Assembly: GCF_932526225.1 (NCBI RefSeq) | Contig: NC_064034.1 | Span: forward strand, 6,806,001 to 6,870,000 | Direction of reading: 5' to 3' | DNA length: 64,000 bases | DNA from: Nematostella vectensis | Lineage: Eukaryota; Cnidaria; Anthozoa; Actiniaria; Edwardsiidae | Shown here: piece by piece, positions 36,201-47,471 of the stretch | How positions within the stretch are numbered: position 1 is the first letter of the stretch | Layout: each line of letters begins with the position of its first letter | Position numbers and translations under genes: made by a program | The notes under the pieces: generated by a model | What the model was told of the DNA's origin: nothing | The model's database searches: none | The model's input: only the letters and a program-made list of their open reading frames with translations

Positions 36201-39200
36201 GAGAAAAAAACTTAAGACACCAGACACGTACTGTACAGTTAATCGATTTTTTTACTTGAAAAAACTTGTTAAATACGATTACAGTTTTACAAAGATTAAC
36301 TGTGAACACTTTTCACAGAGAACGGTTACAATACATAACTCAGTTACAATATTATTATTTTGTAAAAGTTAATTATTAACACGACCTCGCTACAACGATA
36401 TTCTTAATAGATTTTCCTCTATATCGTAAAATCGAGGACCTCTGCAACGATATTTTGCGATAAATTTTCTTTCTCCCGAGGCATATCGTAAAATCCAGTT
36501 TCCACTGCACTGTATTATCATTTTGTAAAAGTTGATTAGTAACACGACCTCGCTACAACGTTATTTTCCAACGGATTTTCCTTTTTATCGTAAAATCGAG
36601 GACCTCTTTGCAACGATACCACGATTTTACGATACATTTTCTTTCTCCCGAGTCATATCGAAAAATCCAGGTTCCACTGTATCACAATATAGATAAAGGA
36701 TAGTAGCAGACCTAGCGCGGCCATAGGCCATAGATTTAGACTATGCGACTCGTTTTTTGGTCATCGCGCGGGTACCCTGTGTTTTGTGTCCGCCTGCCGG
36801 TGCTTCCAGCACAAGTTGTAATATAACATTGCAAAAAGAATAAACACAAAAAATATATATACACATTAAAACACTTTAGCACTATCCCAGAATGGTACCT
36901 GTTTTTATAAAACCATTTTTTCTTTTGCACTCAAGGGAACCCAGCGGTTAATTTCGCGCGCTTTTTGCACGTGGTCACACGTAAAAACAAAGAAATATTC
37001 GCTCAACAAAATAACAATCAAACCTTCAAACATTCTAGATATGGTAGGTAATAAAGAAATACGAGAAGACTCGATTGATAAAGAAGGGACAAGTAGAGCA
37101 CTAAATTTGATCTAAACCTTGTCGAACCGGTGTAAAATCTGTAAAATCCGACGAATATGTTCGGAAAATGGACGGCACAATGAATCACCCGCATTGGTAG
37201 CTGTTAAGGATAAAAGAATCTTGACAGGAAAATATCTAATGAGGATAAGGGGAAATATAAATAAAGGACAAAGTATTTTTTCGTTATGAGAACGAGGGTT
37301 AACCGGAGTAGCTGTGTAAAACTTTTGAATTTAGTAATTATATTCAATTTTCAGAAATATAATTCTTTGCGCAACCTTCTGGCTCATTTTCAAATAGGCG
37401 TCAGCTAGACAATCCTTGAGCTGTATTTAATTTGATGAATTTTTTTCTTATATTAGTATTAATGGCGATTCTCGTAATGGATTTCCCTATAATCCCATGT
37501 GATCCTCATAAAAAACATCACTAGCTCTTTAATTATATTTAATTCTTCTTTCAATCAATCTATTGTATCAAGCGCCTTTTCTTCTGTTTATGGTTGATGA
37601 ATATGGTTGAGTTTTTTTTTCACTATAGAAATGACCAAAACAACGAAATGGCGTAAAGCGAGTAAACACAAAACTTAACGGACACTCAGGGTATAAGAAA
37701 CAAGCCACCACTCAATGGCATTTCATTTTATGTTGGAATGCTTAAACGAAATATTTGTTATTATTCTTCTGCTGCTGATTCTAAAAGAAACTAAAACTTT
37801 CTTGTGCCGCATAGCCTCATAATAACCAATTACATTATCTCATAGTGTAATGATAGCTCCGCTTTTAGGCTACGCCTGAATATATATATTGTTTGACGAT
37901 CAGTAAAAATGACCTTATTTTTGGCGGCCAAAGAGGGCGCGCGATTCTTACGTTCACTCCTGCGCATGCGCGTCTAATTTATATTAAACTTTACAGTGTA
38001 CCCACAACTCCCCTCCTGGACAAAGTTTACTTTGCTTTGCGCAGGAGGGTAACCTCAGAATCTCGGTAAACCAAAACAATACTTTCAGGAAGCACTTACC
38101 AAAAAAAAGTACGACGATTCAAAGATTGAATGCGTTTTTTGACCTAGTTATATCGTATTTTTTTTTCACAAATTTGCTTCATTCGTGATTAATGTTGTCT
38201 GTATTTGTTTTGGCACGGTGTACTAAAATTTATTTTCATGTTAGTCAAGTCGACTCTTGAGCCGTCACTCGACTAAAAATCAGGAGCAAAAGCTAAAGTA
38301 CTTTCACTGTACGCCTAAGCAAAACAAATACAGGAAGAGAAGGAAATATTGATAAGTCCAAATTTTTAAATGCAGTGATTAACGGTCCGGCAGCCGCATG
38401 GGGTCCTAAAAAACTAACGGTCCGGCAGTCCGAAATAATCCTATGTTTCTTGTTGAATTCAACTCATATCTATGCCAAAAAAAGTTATCTGTTGCTGGGG
38501 ACAGTGAGTTTTTGTAGGACCCCATCCGGCTGCCGGACCGTTAGTCACTACGAAATTTAAAACATAACTTTATCGAAATGTTTCCGATAACGGATGAAAT
38601 GCTTACCACTTCAACAAGTTTGTTAAGGCGTACACTAAATGAGACGTTAACAGCATCTTGGGGGTGAAGCACTGGACGAACTATTCGTTTCTTCGATCCG
38701 AAAAGCTTGTCGCGTAGATCAGTCTCGGAGGCATTACTGGCGACACCAGAGATGACCACTAAGAGAAAAATTGAATAGCAATTTTATTTGTCTTTCTCTA
38801 ATGTCTAAAGAGCCTTGATGGATACTCAATTAATGGTTTTTGTTTGCATTATGAGTACATATTTTCTTACGGTTTAAGGTCGTCTAGGAGTGAAAGGATT
38901 AAACATGTCATACCTTTTTTTTGTACTCCATAATTAACACCCATTAACCTGAATTATTACTTCAAATAAGTCTGTCTTTACACGTTTTATAGTTTCCTGT
39001 AAACATTGGTTGGGAAATTTTGGATATTTTCTAACCTATCTGTATCAGATCATCACGAGACAGGCCCGTACTCCCCCCCTCGCCGACTCGATGCATTTGC
39101 ATTGAATACGGCTCATGGATAATACGACGTTTGAACTTAGCCTAAGGCTCTCTTATTCAATAACTAAATTGCCAAACAACTTGAACTGTAATTCTAATAT

Positions 39201-39798
39201 TAACCAGGGGCCGGTTCTAAGAAAGCAGGTTAACGCTAATGTTAATCTCGACTTTTGATTGGATAGAAAGGGCTTTTATCCCTGGGTTAGTGTTAACCTG
39301 CTTTCTAGAAACCCGGCTCAGACTTCTAATGCCAAATAATTATTTTCGCTTACAAAATTGTTAACAAACAAAAAAAATATTTTTGAATAAAATAAAAGAC
39401 ACGTATCTAATAATTTTTGATTTGATTATAGTTCATGTCTTTGTTGGTGGTTAGCTCAGCTTTGTTGGTGAGCTTATCTTTCTTATCATACCTTAAAAAT
39501 AATAAAAAATAGTGCTTGCAATAAAAAATATGGAAATCAAAGGTGGCAGTGTAACCGTAAAACGTCGAAAGCGAAAGCAAAAATCATATATTTTGTTGTA
39601 ATGACCGATGAATTCTCTTTACAAACACGATGTGGAACATTATCCTCCAATAAGATATAAACTTAAAAAGAGATGAAGATGAAGATTAATAGTTGGGTTC
39701 AACTTATTTTTTCTAGGAATCATTAACAAAGAAAAGTTCTCACCAGATAATGCTACCAAGAGGTAGACGGGATGACATGCAAGGGACACGGTGTTCAT
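33241..39798 (-). CDS. nicotinic acetylcholine receptor subunit, alpha type
   Basis: Six exons on the minus strand: 39798-39744, 38758-38607, 35842-35798, 35198-35089, 34722-34484 and 33920-33241; phases match and the protein is 426 residues. Residues 1-18 are a signal peptide (MNTVSLACHPVYLLVALS). The ligand-binding domain follows, with RPVLHPQDAVNVSFSVRL, WVPDIVLYNN, a 13-residue Cys loop (CKLDITKFPFDSQTC) and FGSWTYD carrying the loop B Trp. The vicinal cysteines in NYTCCPHPF mark an alpha-type subunit. Then come TM1-TM3 (TM2 with GERIGLCITILLAMSVYLLL), a short cytoplasmic loop of ~90 residues and TM4 at the C-terminus. Acetylcholine-gated cation channel subunit at the plasma membrane, inferred. 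The loop is shorter than in many vertebrate subunits. Introns hold several MITEs. Confidence 0.95.
35450..35680. repeat. degenerate tandem repeat in receptor intron
   Basis: A motif like CGATTTTGCTAT…TTAGGGT recurs about four times at ~80-bp spacing, between receptor exons 3 and 4. It is highly diverged. Confidence 0.55.
35995..36679. mobile_element. Tigger/pogo-like MITE with internal duplication
   Basis: Ends are inverted: CAGTGGAACCTGGAGTTTAC at the left, and on the other strand CAGTGGAACCTGGATTTTTC at the right. CAGTNGAACCT is the terminal signature of pogo/Tigger elements (Tc1/mariner superfamily, TA targets); TA follows the right end, the left has TT. Inside, a ~150-bp block with ACACGACCTCGCTACAACG is duplicated (near 36380 and 36540). 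It sits in receptor intron 2 and encodes nothing. Confidence 0.8.
36680..38373. other. AT-rich receptor intron sequence
   Basis: Remainder of intron 2 of the nicotinic receptor gene. No exon or long repeat stands out on either strand. Confidence 0.5.
38374..38549. mobile_element. 176-bp MITE with ~42-bp terminal inverted repeats
   Basis: The left end, GTGATTAACGGTCCGGCAGC and onward to GGGGTCCTAAAAAACT, is matched by the inverse of the right end, GTGACTAACGGTCCGGCAGC onward to GGGGTCCTACAAAAACT. The target duplication is unclear. Located 57 bp downstream of receptor exon 2, in intron 2. Confidence 0.9.
39206..39318. mobile_element. 113-bp palindromic MITE
   Basis: Inverted ends share CTAGAAAGCAGGTTAAC-type sequence (left TAAGAAAGCAGGTTAACGCT; right inverse TAGAAAGCAGGTTAACACTA), flanked by GGCCGGTT/GCCGGGTT. 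It lies in intron 1 of the nicotinic receptor gene. Confidence 0.8.
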
Positions 39799-40549
39799 TA
39801 CTTGACACGCTATCTATAACCTTCCATTTATTCTTTGGAAACGGTGCCCAAGAGTGGTTTCCTTTTGATGATTATAATATTAAATTCCAGTGTGACCGCT
39901 AATTGGAGTGTTGTTTACGAGAATTGTCTTATCTGAATTGTCCTGTTTGCGGTAATATCCCGTATTTCAGTATTTAAATACTGAAATACGTGCGTTTTAA
40001 AAAAACGCACAACAAAACCACGCAGGTGAAGGTATTATGCAGGTGTGGAAGAAACGCATTCTGACCCAAAGAAGGGTTAATCAATTTTCTTTTTGACTAT
40101 AAATAGTAAAAATCTTTATTTTTTCAGTACAATCTTATAAGATTGTAAAAAGAAGAGCTCCTTGTTTAACTCTCCTTGCGTGACAATCAACTAACCAGCA
40201 CATTTTAGATATTTTGTTCATTGTTAATAATTAAAGAGGATAAAGCTTAATAAGGTCGAATATTCCTTTTTCAACCTGCTTTATTCAGATTTCATTGTAG
40301 TTCTTCTGCTGGACAAAACAGTGTGAAATAATTGAAGTGTTCAAGGTCCCAGAAGTTAGTAAAGGCAAGCAAGTCCTAATAGCTCACTGAATTAGACGAA
40401 TAAGCTATCATTAAACAATAAGCGATTGCAATAATTATTTTTCAGTTTAGCTAAGCTATCATTCACATTTTTACATGGTTGTTCTTTCCAGGGATGACTG
40501 GAGTTCCAAGTTTTACGTGTTGTTGTTTCTATGGGTGACGAGTGAGTAA

Positions 40550-41142
40550 TGCACTAGTCATTTGAAACCCCCACCCCCATGGTCCCGGGAAAGTGTGGGA
40601 TTAACGTGGGGTATAGGGCACTTTTGAACAAGAATCTGTCCCGAGGGGGGTGGGGGGATTGAATTTTATCGACTCTAAGCATTGTCCCCACCCTGGGGGT
40701 TTGGGGACAAGTGAATAGCCTCACAAATGTACTTTGCAAAAGTCAGTTACTGGTTTGAGACTCTTTCTTTTGTAGCAAGCAATCCCATGTATTAGTATGT
40801 GGCAAGCTGCATGGCAAAATATGCGAAAACAAATATGAAAGAAAAAATATGAATATCAAAGAAGATGATTTATTTTTTCATTTATCAAAAAAAAACCTGT
40901 CACCTTCATAGTTATTGACACAAATGTACTCTGGTACTCGCTGAGGTGTACTGGCTTTGAAATATAAAGGCTTATTTATAATAAATTTATAATAATAAAG
41001 GCCTATAGTTTGCACCCCGAGGGGTAGGGGCATTGGACTGCAGTTTTGTCCTGAGCGGGTGGGGGCTTCTCTCTGTTTTGTACAGGGTCAAAGTCTAATC
41101 CCCCACCCTTCCCCGGGGTGGGGGTTTCAATTGACTAGTGCA
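40550..41142. mobile_element. 593-bp PIF/Harbinger-like MITE with TAA target duplication
   Basis: Termini are inverted copies of TGCACTAGTCA followed by TTGAAACCCCCACCCC-type sequence. Both ends abut TAA (40547-40549 and 41143-41145), the 3-bp target typical of PIF/Harbinger elements. GC-rich G/C-run subterminal blocks recur inside. No transposase ORF. Confidence 0.75.
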
Positions 41143-41200
41143 TAATGTTTACAGGGGTCACATAACTTTAACTTTTTGTTGCTGTTTTCAGGGGTGAAAT

Positions 41201-41475
41201 CACGGGCTATAGGATAATCTGACTCCGAAATGAAGACTTATGTCTTGTTAGTGTTGAATAAGCACGTATTTCTACTTTGACTGGATGTATTTGCCTTGGT
41301 TTCGCTCCACCTTGGTGGCGGCGGCGATTACACAGCGCGTCGGTTAAACGTAGGGACAGAGCTCCCTGTAGGAGAGAAACCAAGGCAAATCCAGTCGAAG
41401 TAGGAATATGTGCTTTATTCGACACTAACAAGACATTAGACCTCATTTCGGAGTCAAATTATCCTATAGCCCGTG
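41201..41475. mobile_element. 275-bp MITE with ~100-bp inverted repeats
   Basis: The first ~100 bp, starting CACGGGCTATAGGATAATCT, are matched almost base for base by the inverse of the last ~100 bp. A similar GTGAAA flanks both sides. The unique centre is ~70 bp. A fragment of the same terminus occurs at 49606-49620. Confidence 0.92.
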
Positions 41476-42094
41476 GTGAAAAAATATCCTGAGCTCTAAA
41501 AATAGCTATGCAGTTCAGTTTTCGTGGTACATCGTGTGGATTCCCTGTGTATCACAAATCCTCCATTCATCCATCCGGCGGTACAGATTGCACTAAGCAA
41601 TCTAATTGCTACTCTCACAAAATTGCTTTCTTCTTATTTTAAGGACGTGCATCAAATAAGAAACTAGGCTAATCAGAAACCAGCTATTAATCAGAAGAAT
41701 CAAGTTATGAAATGCGTAGTGTTTAATATGATGCTAAGAAAAGTAGGGAAATCTTGGTTGCTTATAATGTATGTTTTCAGAACTCTGCTTTGTAAATAAA
41801 CGCTATCAGAGCCATCTCAGACGTCTTTTTGAAAAAGTGAAACCATTCTGTATAGGGAAATAAAGAAGCTTAGCTCAAGGCAGAATGAAGGTAATTTGTT
41901 TGTTTTCGTCGGATAGCAGGTTTCGTTTTGCTTGATGGCGCCAAAAAGCCAAACAATGGTGAACAAAATCACAATAATAATTTAAAAAAAAACAGGAAGG
42001 GACGAAATTCAAATCCTTCGTTGAAGTACTTAAACATTTCTACCGTCCACCACGAGTTGCACGAAGAGGTTTACTGACTTGACTAGCCCTGCCG
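41476..42094. other. upstream flank of carboxypeptidase 1
   Basis: No exon seen. It should contain the promoter and 5' UTR of the gene starting at 42095; no distinct TATA box was identified. Confidence 0.4.
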
Positions 42095-45000
42095 ATGTCG
42101 TTTGTCGTAGTGACAGCCCTCCTGCTATCAGCCACAATTACCGTGTCTAATGGCGGACCTTTCTCAGGGTAATGGCTCATGAACATTGTCTCGTTTCATT
42201 TTATTTTTAAAACTGCAGCGTATAATGCTTTGTCCCTTAAACATGTTGAAGGGTCTCTGCCGGCCGCGATTTTGTCATCCTAGCAAAATACAAAGTGAGA
42301 GAAAGCATTCATTTCCATCGGTTGATTTCGGAGCTATTGTGATATGTTCCACTGGTTTTAATCAATGAAGTACAAAGCTTTGTTTTATTACAGAAATCAC
42401 ATGGTAGCGACATTTTTACGCGAGAAGTCGCGAAGTCACGTGCGACCATTGTCAATATTACTACCTTTGACTATTTCTTGCTGCTGCTGTTGAGTTGTGT
42501 GTTGCCTTGGTTGAGTTGTTTCTTGTTGCCAGTGTTGAGTTGTGTGTTGCCAGTGTTGAGTTGTGTGTTGCCAGTGTTGAGTTGTGTGTTGCCAGTGTTG
42601 AGTTGTGTATTGCCAGTGTTGAGTTGTGTGTTGCCAGTGTTGAGTTGTGTGTTGTCGCTGTTGAACTGTTCTAGTTGCCAGTGTTGAGGTGTTTGTTGCC
42701 ACTGTTGAGATGTGCATTGCCTCTTATGAGTTGTTTGTTGCCAGTGTTGAGGTGTTTGTTGCCGCTATTGAGTTGTTTGTTGCCGGTTTTTAGCTCTTTG
42801 TTGAGTTCTTTTTTTACACTGTTGAGTTGTGTGTTGCCAGTGTTGATTTGTGTGTTGCCAGTGTTAAGTTGCGCCGTTGTGTTTGCTAGTGACAGGGTCG
42901 TGCGAGTGAGGCCCGCGAACGACAACCATGTGACACTGCTATCTGGACTGGAAGAATCTCAGCCCTTTAATGTAAGTTCCTTATAAACACATACTTTAGA
43001 CCCACATAAGAGTTCTTCGCGGTTGGTGCATCTCCCTATATAAAGCTTACTGCGACCCTACAGTTGCAGTTTCAGACTCTTAACCAAAACTTGAACAAAA
43101 TATCGCTTCCATTATAAGTTTGTATCGAATGTTTGTTGAGTTATGAAAATTCGTAAAATGACATCTACCAAATATTATAAATCAAGGCTTAACCTGCTTT
43201 ACCCTCTCCCCACAATGAAAAAAATCGGTTCACTTTTTTTTTCAGGTGGATTTCTGGACATTCCCAAGCAATCCCGGAAAAACTGTGGACATACACGTGG
43301 GTGCACGTGATTTTTATACCCTGAAGGCGTGGTTACATAGTCAAGGAATGGAATTTACGTCCCGTGATTTGCAGGGGATTGCATCGCAAGCAGTAAATGC
43401 CCAAAAACAGCAGACATTTGCCGACAGGCCTGGTAACCTTGCCTGGTTTAAAAAATACCACCAACACGACGAGGTGAGAGGTCACGTGCTTTGCACGTGC
43501 AATAATAAACATGTACACATAACATTGAGCACGTGATTTACACAAAGACAATGGTAAAGGCCTCCGAGGCTGTCATCTCTTTTTGTTATCATTCTTTACA
43601 GTCATGCACCTGAATTATTGTAAAAATGATAGTACTGAGGCTATCCTATCAGTCGAATTGGCCCTCAACAAAGTCGTAGCAGGCCACGTAAGATCGGGGG
43701 GGGGGGGGGGGGGCACAATACAGAAACATAAAGAAAATATTGGGGGGCGCAGGCCCGGGGGGGGGGGTGACACGTGCCCCCAGTGCCCCACTTCCTGCTA
43801 CGGCTCTGCTCAAGATCTGTTACCACAACAGTACTCCATCCATTAACTTAACACATAAAGAAAAATGCCAGTTTGTCTATTCCTTTTTCAGATAATCGCA
43901 GAATTAAAGAGAATTGCAAAGGGTGCAAAAAACAGAACACAGTTGCTATCAATCGGTAATTCTTACGAGAAGAGAGAGCAACTCGTGATACGGGTGAGAT
44001 AGATTTACACTGCCTTAATTACAACAAGGAGAGAGTATCAAAACAAGGCGGGGTATCATAACAAGGAGGGGTTAACATAACACGGAGGGGGGTATCAAAA
44101 CAAGATGAGAGTATCATAACAAGGATGACTCACAAAAAGGGGGTATATAACAATGAGCAGGGGGTATCATAATAAAGAGGGGGATTATAACAAGTAAGAG
44201 GTATTTCAAAAAAAGGTGACAATGAAAAAGAGGGGTAATATTACAACAAGTAGGGGTATCATAATAATGGCTATCATTAGAAAGAGGGTGTACTGTCAAG
44301 GAGGAGGTATTACAGTAAAAGGGATATCATAAAAAGGACGGGGGGTGTTATTAGGTATACACAGTAGATGCCTTTCCTATACTTCAACACGGGGAGAGGG
44401 TTTTAGAATAAAAATACTATAAAATATATTTAATCTTTCACCTTTTTTTGTCAGATCAATGGTACTAATGGAAAATACAAGGCTGATAAACCTGTGTTCT
44501 TTGTCAATTGCGGAATCCACGCGCGCGAATGGGTATCTCCCGCGACATGCATGTACATTATACATGAGGTGACGAGTGGTTAACATATTTTCTGTGTGCA
44601 TTCACACAAAAGGACCTCTAATATTGACATGTTGCCTTGTGCCTCATGGCACGTTGCTGTAAATTTTACACCTTGACACATTGCTGTTAATTCAATTCTT
44701 AGCACACTGCTGTAAATTTCCCACCTTACCACATTGCTGTGAATTCCATATATTAACACATTGCTGTAAATTTTACATTTGAACACACTGCCGTGAATTT
44801 CACATCTTGATACATTTGAATTTCAGTTGGTGTCGAAGTACGAAAAAGATGCCAAAGTGACTTCAGTGTTGGACAAAATGGACTTCATTATCCACCCCAT
44901 GGTTAACCCGGATGGATATGTCTTCACTCACAAAAATGTATGAGTTTCGTTCTTTAAGTTTCTACCTCTTACGGGTGGAAACTAGATAGATGATTAGCTG

Positions 45001-47252
45001 ACGAATGAAATTATAGCATAAAGCACACATTTGTTTATTCCAGGAGTCAAATCGGCTATGGAGAAAGAGTCGTAAGCCAACATCAAAGGCGGGCTGCATC
45101 GGTGCTGATCTCAACAGAAACTTTGGATACCAATGGGGAAGTAGGTGCCATGAGATGGGGACTTGATTAGTAGTAAGTGTTGGGTCTAAGTATGTGGTGT
45201 GAGAAGAATGGGAGCATAGGTAGTGGTGTAAGGTGTGTTGGGGTAGTGAAGTATGGTATATGGTTCGACAGGAAGGAGAGAATGGGTAGTGGTGTGAGGT
45301 ATGTTGAGGTAGTGACGTATGGCATATGGTTCGACAGGAAGGGGAGCATGGTGTGAGGTGTGTTGGGGTAGGGAAGCATGGCATATGGCTCGACAGGAAG
45401 GGGAGAATGGTTAGTGGCGTGAGGTGTGTTGGGGTAGTGAAGTATGGCATATGGTTCGACAGGAAGGGGAGCATGGTGTGAGGTGTGTTGGGGTAGTGAA
45501 GTATGACATATGGTTCGACAGGAAGGGGAGCATGGCGTGAGGTGTGCTGGGGTAGTGAAGTATGGCATATGGTTCGACAGGAAGGGGAGCATGGTGTGAG
45601 GTGTGTTGGGGGTAGTGAAGTATGGCATATGGTTCAACAGGAAGGGGAGCATGGTGTGGGGTGTGTTGGGGTAGTGAAGTATGGCATATGGTTCGACAGG
45701 AAGGGGAGAATGGTGTGAGGTGTGTTGGGGTAGTGAAGTATGGCATATGGTTCGACAGGAAGGGGAGCATGGTGTGAGGTGTGTTGGGGTAGTGAAGTAT
45801 GGCATATGGTTCAACAGAAAGGGGAGCATGGTGTGAGGTGTGTTGGGGTAGTAAAGTGTGGCATATGGTTCGACAGGAAGGGGAGAATGGTTAGTGGCGT
45901 GAGGTGTGTTGGGGTAGTGAAGTATGGCATATGGTTAGACAGGAAGGGGAGCATGGCGTGAGGTGTGTTGGGGTAGTAAAGTATGGCACATGGTTCGAGA
46001 GGAAAGGGAGCATAGGTAGTGGTGTAAGGTCTGTTGTAGTGACGTATCGCATATGGTGTATGTTTTTGAGAAGGATGTGAGCGTAGGGTTAGGACTAGGG
46101 ACCAAGGTATGAGAAGAAAGGGAGAAATTATCACTTACTTACGCTAGGCAAACTTTGTGTGTTTCTTAATTCTCATCCCTCCCCCCCCCCCCCCCCCCTC
46201 CCTCGTCTAGAGCCTGGGTCCAGTGACAAACCCTGTAGCTTTATCTACCGGGGCGAGGCACCATACTCAGAGGTCGAGGTGAAAAACATGGCGGCGTTTC
46301 TATGGAAACTCGCCCCGAACCTGAAGGGTTACCTGGACATCCATTCGTATGGACAGCTGTGGATGTACCCTTGGGGCTACACGAACCAGTCAACCCAGGT
46401 GGAGAAGGAGATGGTAGGACACGTGATATGTCACGTATTATGACACGTGGTGTAACACGTGATATAACATTTTGGTCTAAACTAGGATACCCATGGGGCT
46501 ACACGAGCCAATCAACCTACGTGGACAACCAGATGGTAGGGCACGTGATATGCCACGTGATGTAATACTTAAAATGACACTTAGTCACTACGAGGGTACC
46601 CATAGGGCCTCACGAACCGTCTAAACCCACGTGGACAAAGAGATGAAAGGGACATACAGGAGTTGTATGTATAGATGTAATAGATGTTTGTGTAGATATT
46701 TCTATAGATATGTTATGTGAATCACCCTTAGAGTGTACCCCCCCTGGGGGTGCTTGTTGGGGGAACTTATTTAGGTTCGAAATAATAAATATATTATCTT
46801 TTTTAAAGATGCGTGTAGCCAATAAATCAGCAATTGCGATGATAGCAGCCACTCCAGATCACGCGGAATACAAGACCGGCCAATCATCAAAGCTGTTATG
46901 TAAGTATTGTAATGGCCAATTTTAAAAGCTGTTATGTAAATACAGGACTGGTCAATCATCAGAGGTACTATTTCAATACAAGACTGGCCAATCATTAAAA
47001 AAAGAAGAGTACAATCAAATCATTTCATAAAGAATGCCGTACAGAAAAATCTTTTACTTTTCTTCAGATCCGACATCGGGTTCAACAAAGGACTTTACTT
47101 TCGGTATGCTCAACGTGACGTATTCATACGTGGTGGAGCTGCGCGATAAGAGGCCCGGATATGGTTTTCTACTCCCTCCTGAACAGATTCTACCCACTGC
47201 ACGTGAAATGTTGGCTGGACTTCTTACATGTGTGACTGAAATAAGACTTTGA
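42095..47252 (+). CDS. secreted metallocarboxypeptidase, A/B (M14A) subfamily (carboxypeptidase 1)
   Basis: Ten exons: 42095-42168, 42890-42971, 43246-43473, 43892-43993, 44455-44568, 44827-44937, 45044-45140, 46211-46413, 46809-46899, 47068-47252; exactly 429 codons with stop, the usual length of a pre-procarboxypeptidase. MSFVVVTALLLSATITVSNG is a signal peptide; residues ~25-120 are the activation propeptide. Catalytic residues visible, in bovine CPA numbering: His69 and Glu72 in NCGIHAREW, Arg127 in RLWRKS, Asn144-Arg145 in GADLNRNF, His196 in DIHSYGQLW, the Tyr248 region in YPTSGSTKDF, Glu270 in VVELRD. The position equivalent to 255 appears to be Lys. Expected to be a secreted zymogen that trims C-terminal residues from dietary or extracellular peptides. 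Paralogue of the gene at 51276. Confidence 0.96.
42478..42889 (+). repeat. 21-bp minisatellite abutting the exon 2 acceptor
   Basis: About 18 copies of a 21-bp unit, GTTGAGTTGTGTGTTGCCAG plus T, increasingly diverged rightwards. The array ends at the real acceptor (GTGTTTGCTAG at 42879-42889). Each unit contains TTGCCAG|TG, resembling the real TTGCTAG|TG. Long ORFs through it on both strands are spurious. Confidence 0.92.
44010..44310 (+). repeat. degenerate purine-rich repeat in intron 4
   Basis: Irregular copies of a ~20-25-bp motif (GGGGTATCATAACAAGGA-like) begin about 20 bp after the exon 4 donor and continue for about 300 bp, strongly diverged. Confidence 0.65.
44640..44826 (+). repeat. 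27-bp repeat running into the exon 6 acceptor
   Basis: Six to seven copies of a 27-bp unit of the form CACATTGCTGTAAATTTTAC plus about 7 bases. The last units read GTGAATTTCACATC and then TTGAATTTCAG, the real acceptor at 44826. The acceptor thus looks like a repeat unit with a single change from CAC to CAG. Confidence 0.8.
45180..46070 (+). repeat. 59-bp minisatellite in intron 7
   Basis: About 14 copies of a ~59-bp unit with TGTTGGGGTAGTGAAGTATG, then GCATATGGTTCGACAGGAAG. It begins about 40 bp after the exon 7 donor. No exon sequence is evident in the unit. ORFs through it are spurious. Confidence 0.93.
46355..46655 (+). repeat. tandem copies of exon 8 end and 5' splice site
   Basis: The real exon 8 end (…TACCCTTGGGGCTACACGAA…GAGATG|GTAGGACACGTGATATG, end 46413) is followed by copy 2 ending at 46535 (…CCCATGGGGCTACACGAGCC…CAGATG|GTAGGGCACGTGATATG) and copy 3 ending at 46645 (AGAGATG|AAAGGG). 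Spacing is 122 and 110 bp. Copy 2 keeps a GT donor; copy 3 has lost it. Confidence 0.92.
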
Positions 47253-47426
47253 GACTTGAATGTGTATATGCGACTTCAGATGAATGCGAACTAGACCACT
47301 GTATGTTTTGATGCCGTGCAAACAGCCAACAGCATTGCAGCCAAGACGCTGCGGACGTGGCATTCATTTCCAAACAGCTGAATTGGCGTCTTTTGCTAGT
47401 AGTTGTAGTACTCCTCATATGATGTG

Positions 47427-47432
47427 TATTAA
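47427..47432 (+). terminator. candidate polyadenylation signal (ATTAAA)
   Basis: ATTAAA about 175 bp downstream of the carboxypeptidase 1 stop codon, just before the 36-bp array. Position-based inference only. Confidence 0.35.
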
Positions 47433-47471
47433 AGGTTAAAAGGTTTATCCATCAACAAAAAAAACGCACCC

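Noticed and set aside
42436-42986. Gln/His-Thr-rich and Leu-rich repeat ORFs
   Set aside because: They lie in the 21-bp minisatellite in intron 1 of carboxypeptidase 1.
45167-46134. Minus-strand Pro/His-rich repeat ORFs
   Set aside because: Reverse strand of the 59-bp intronic minisatellite.
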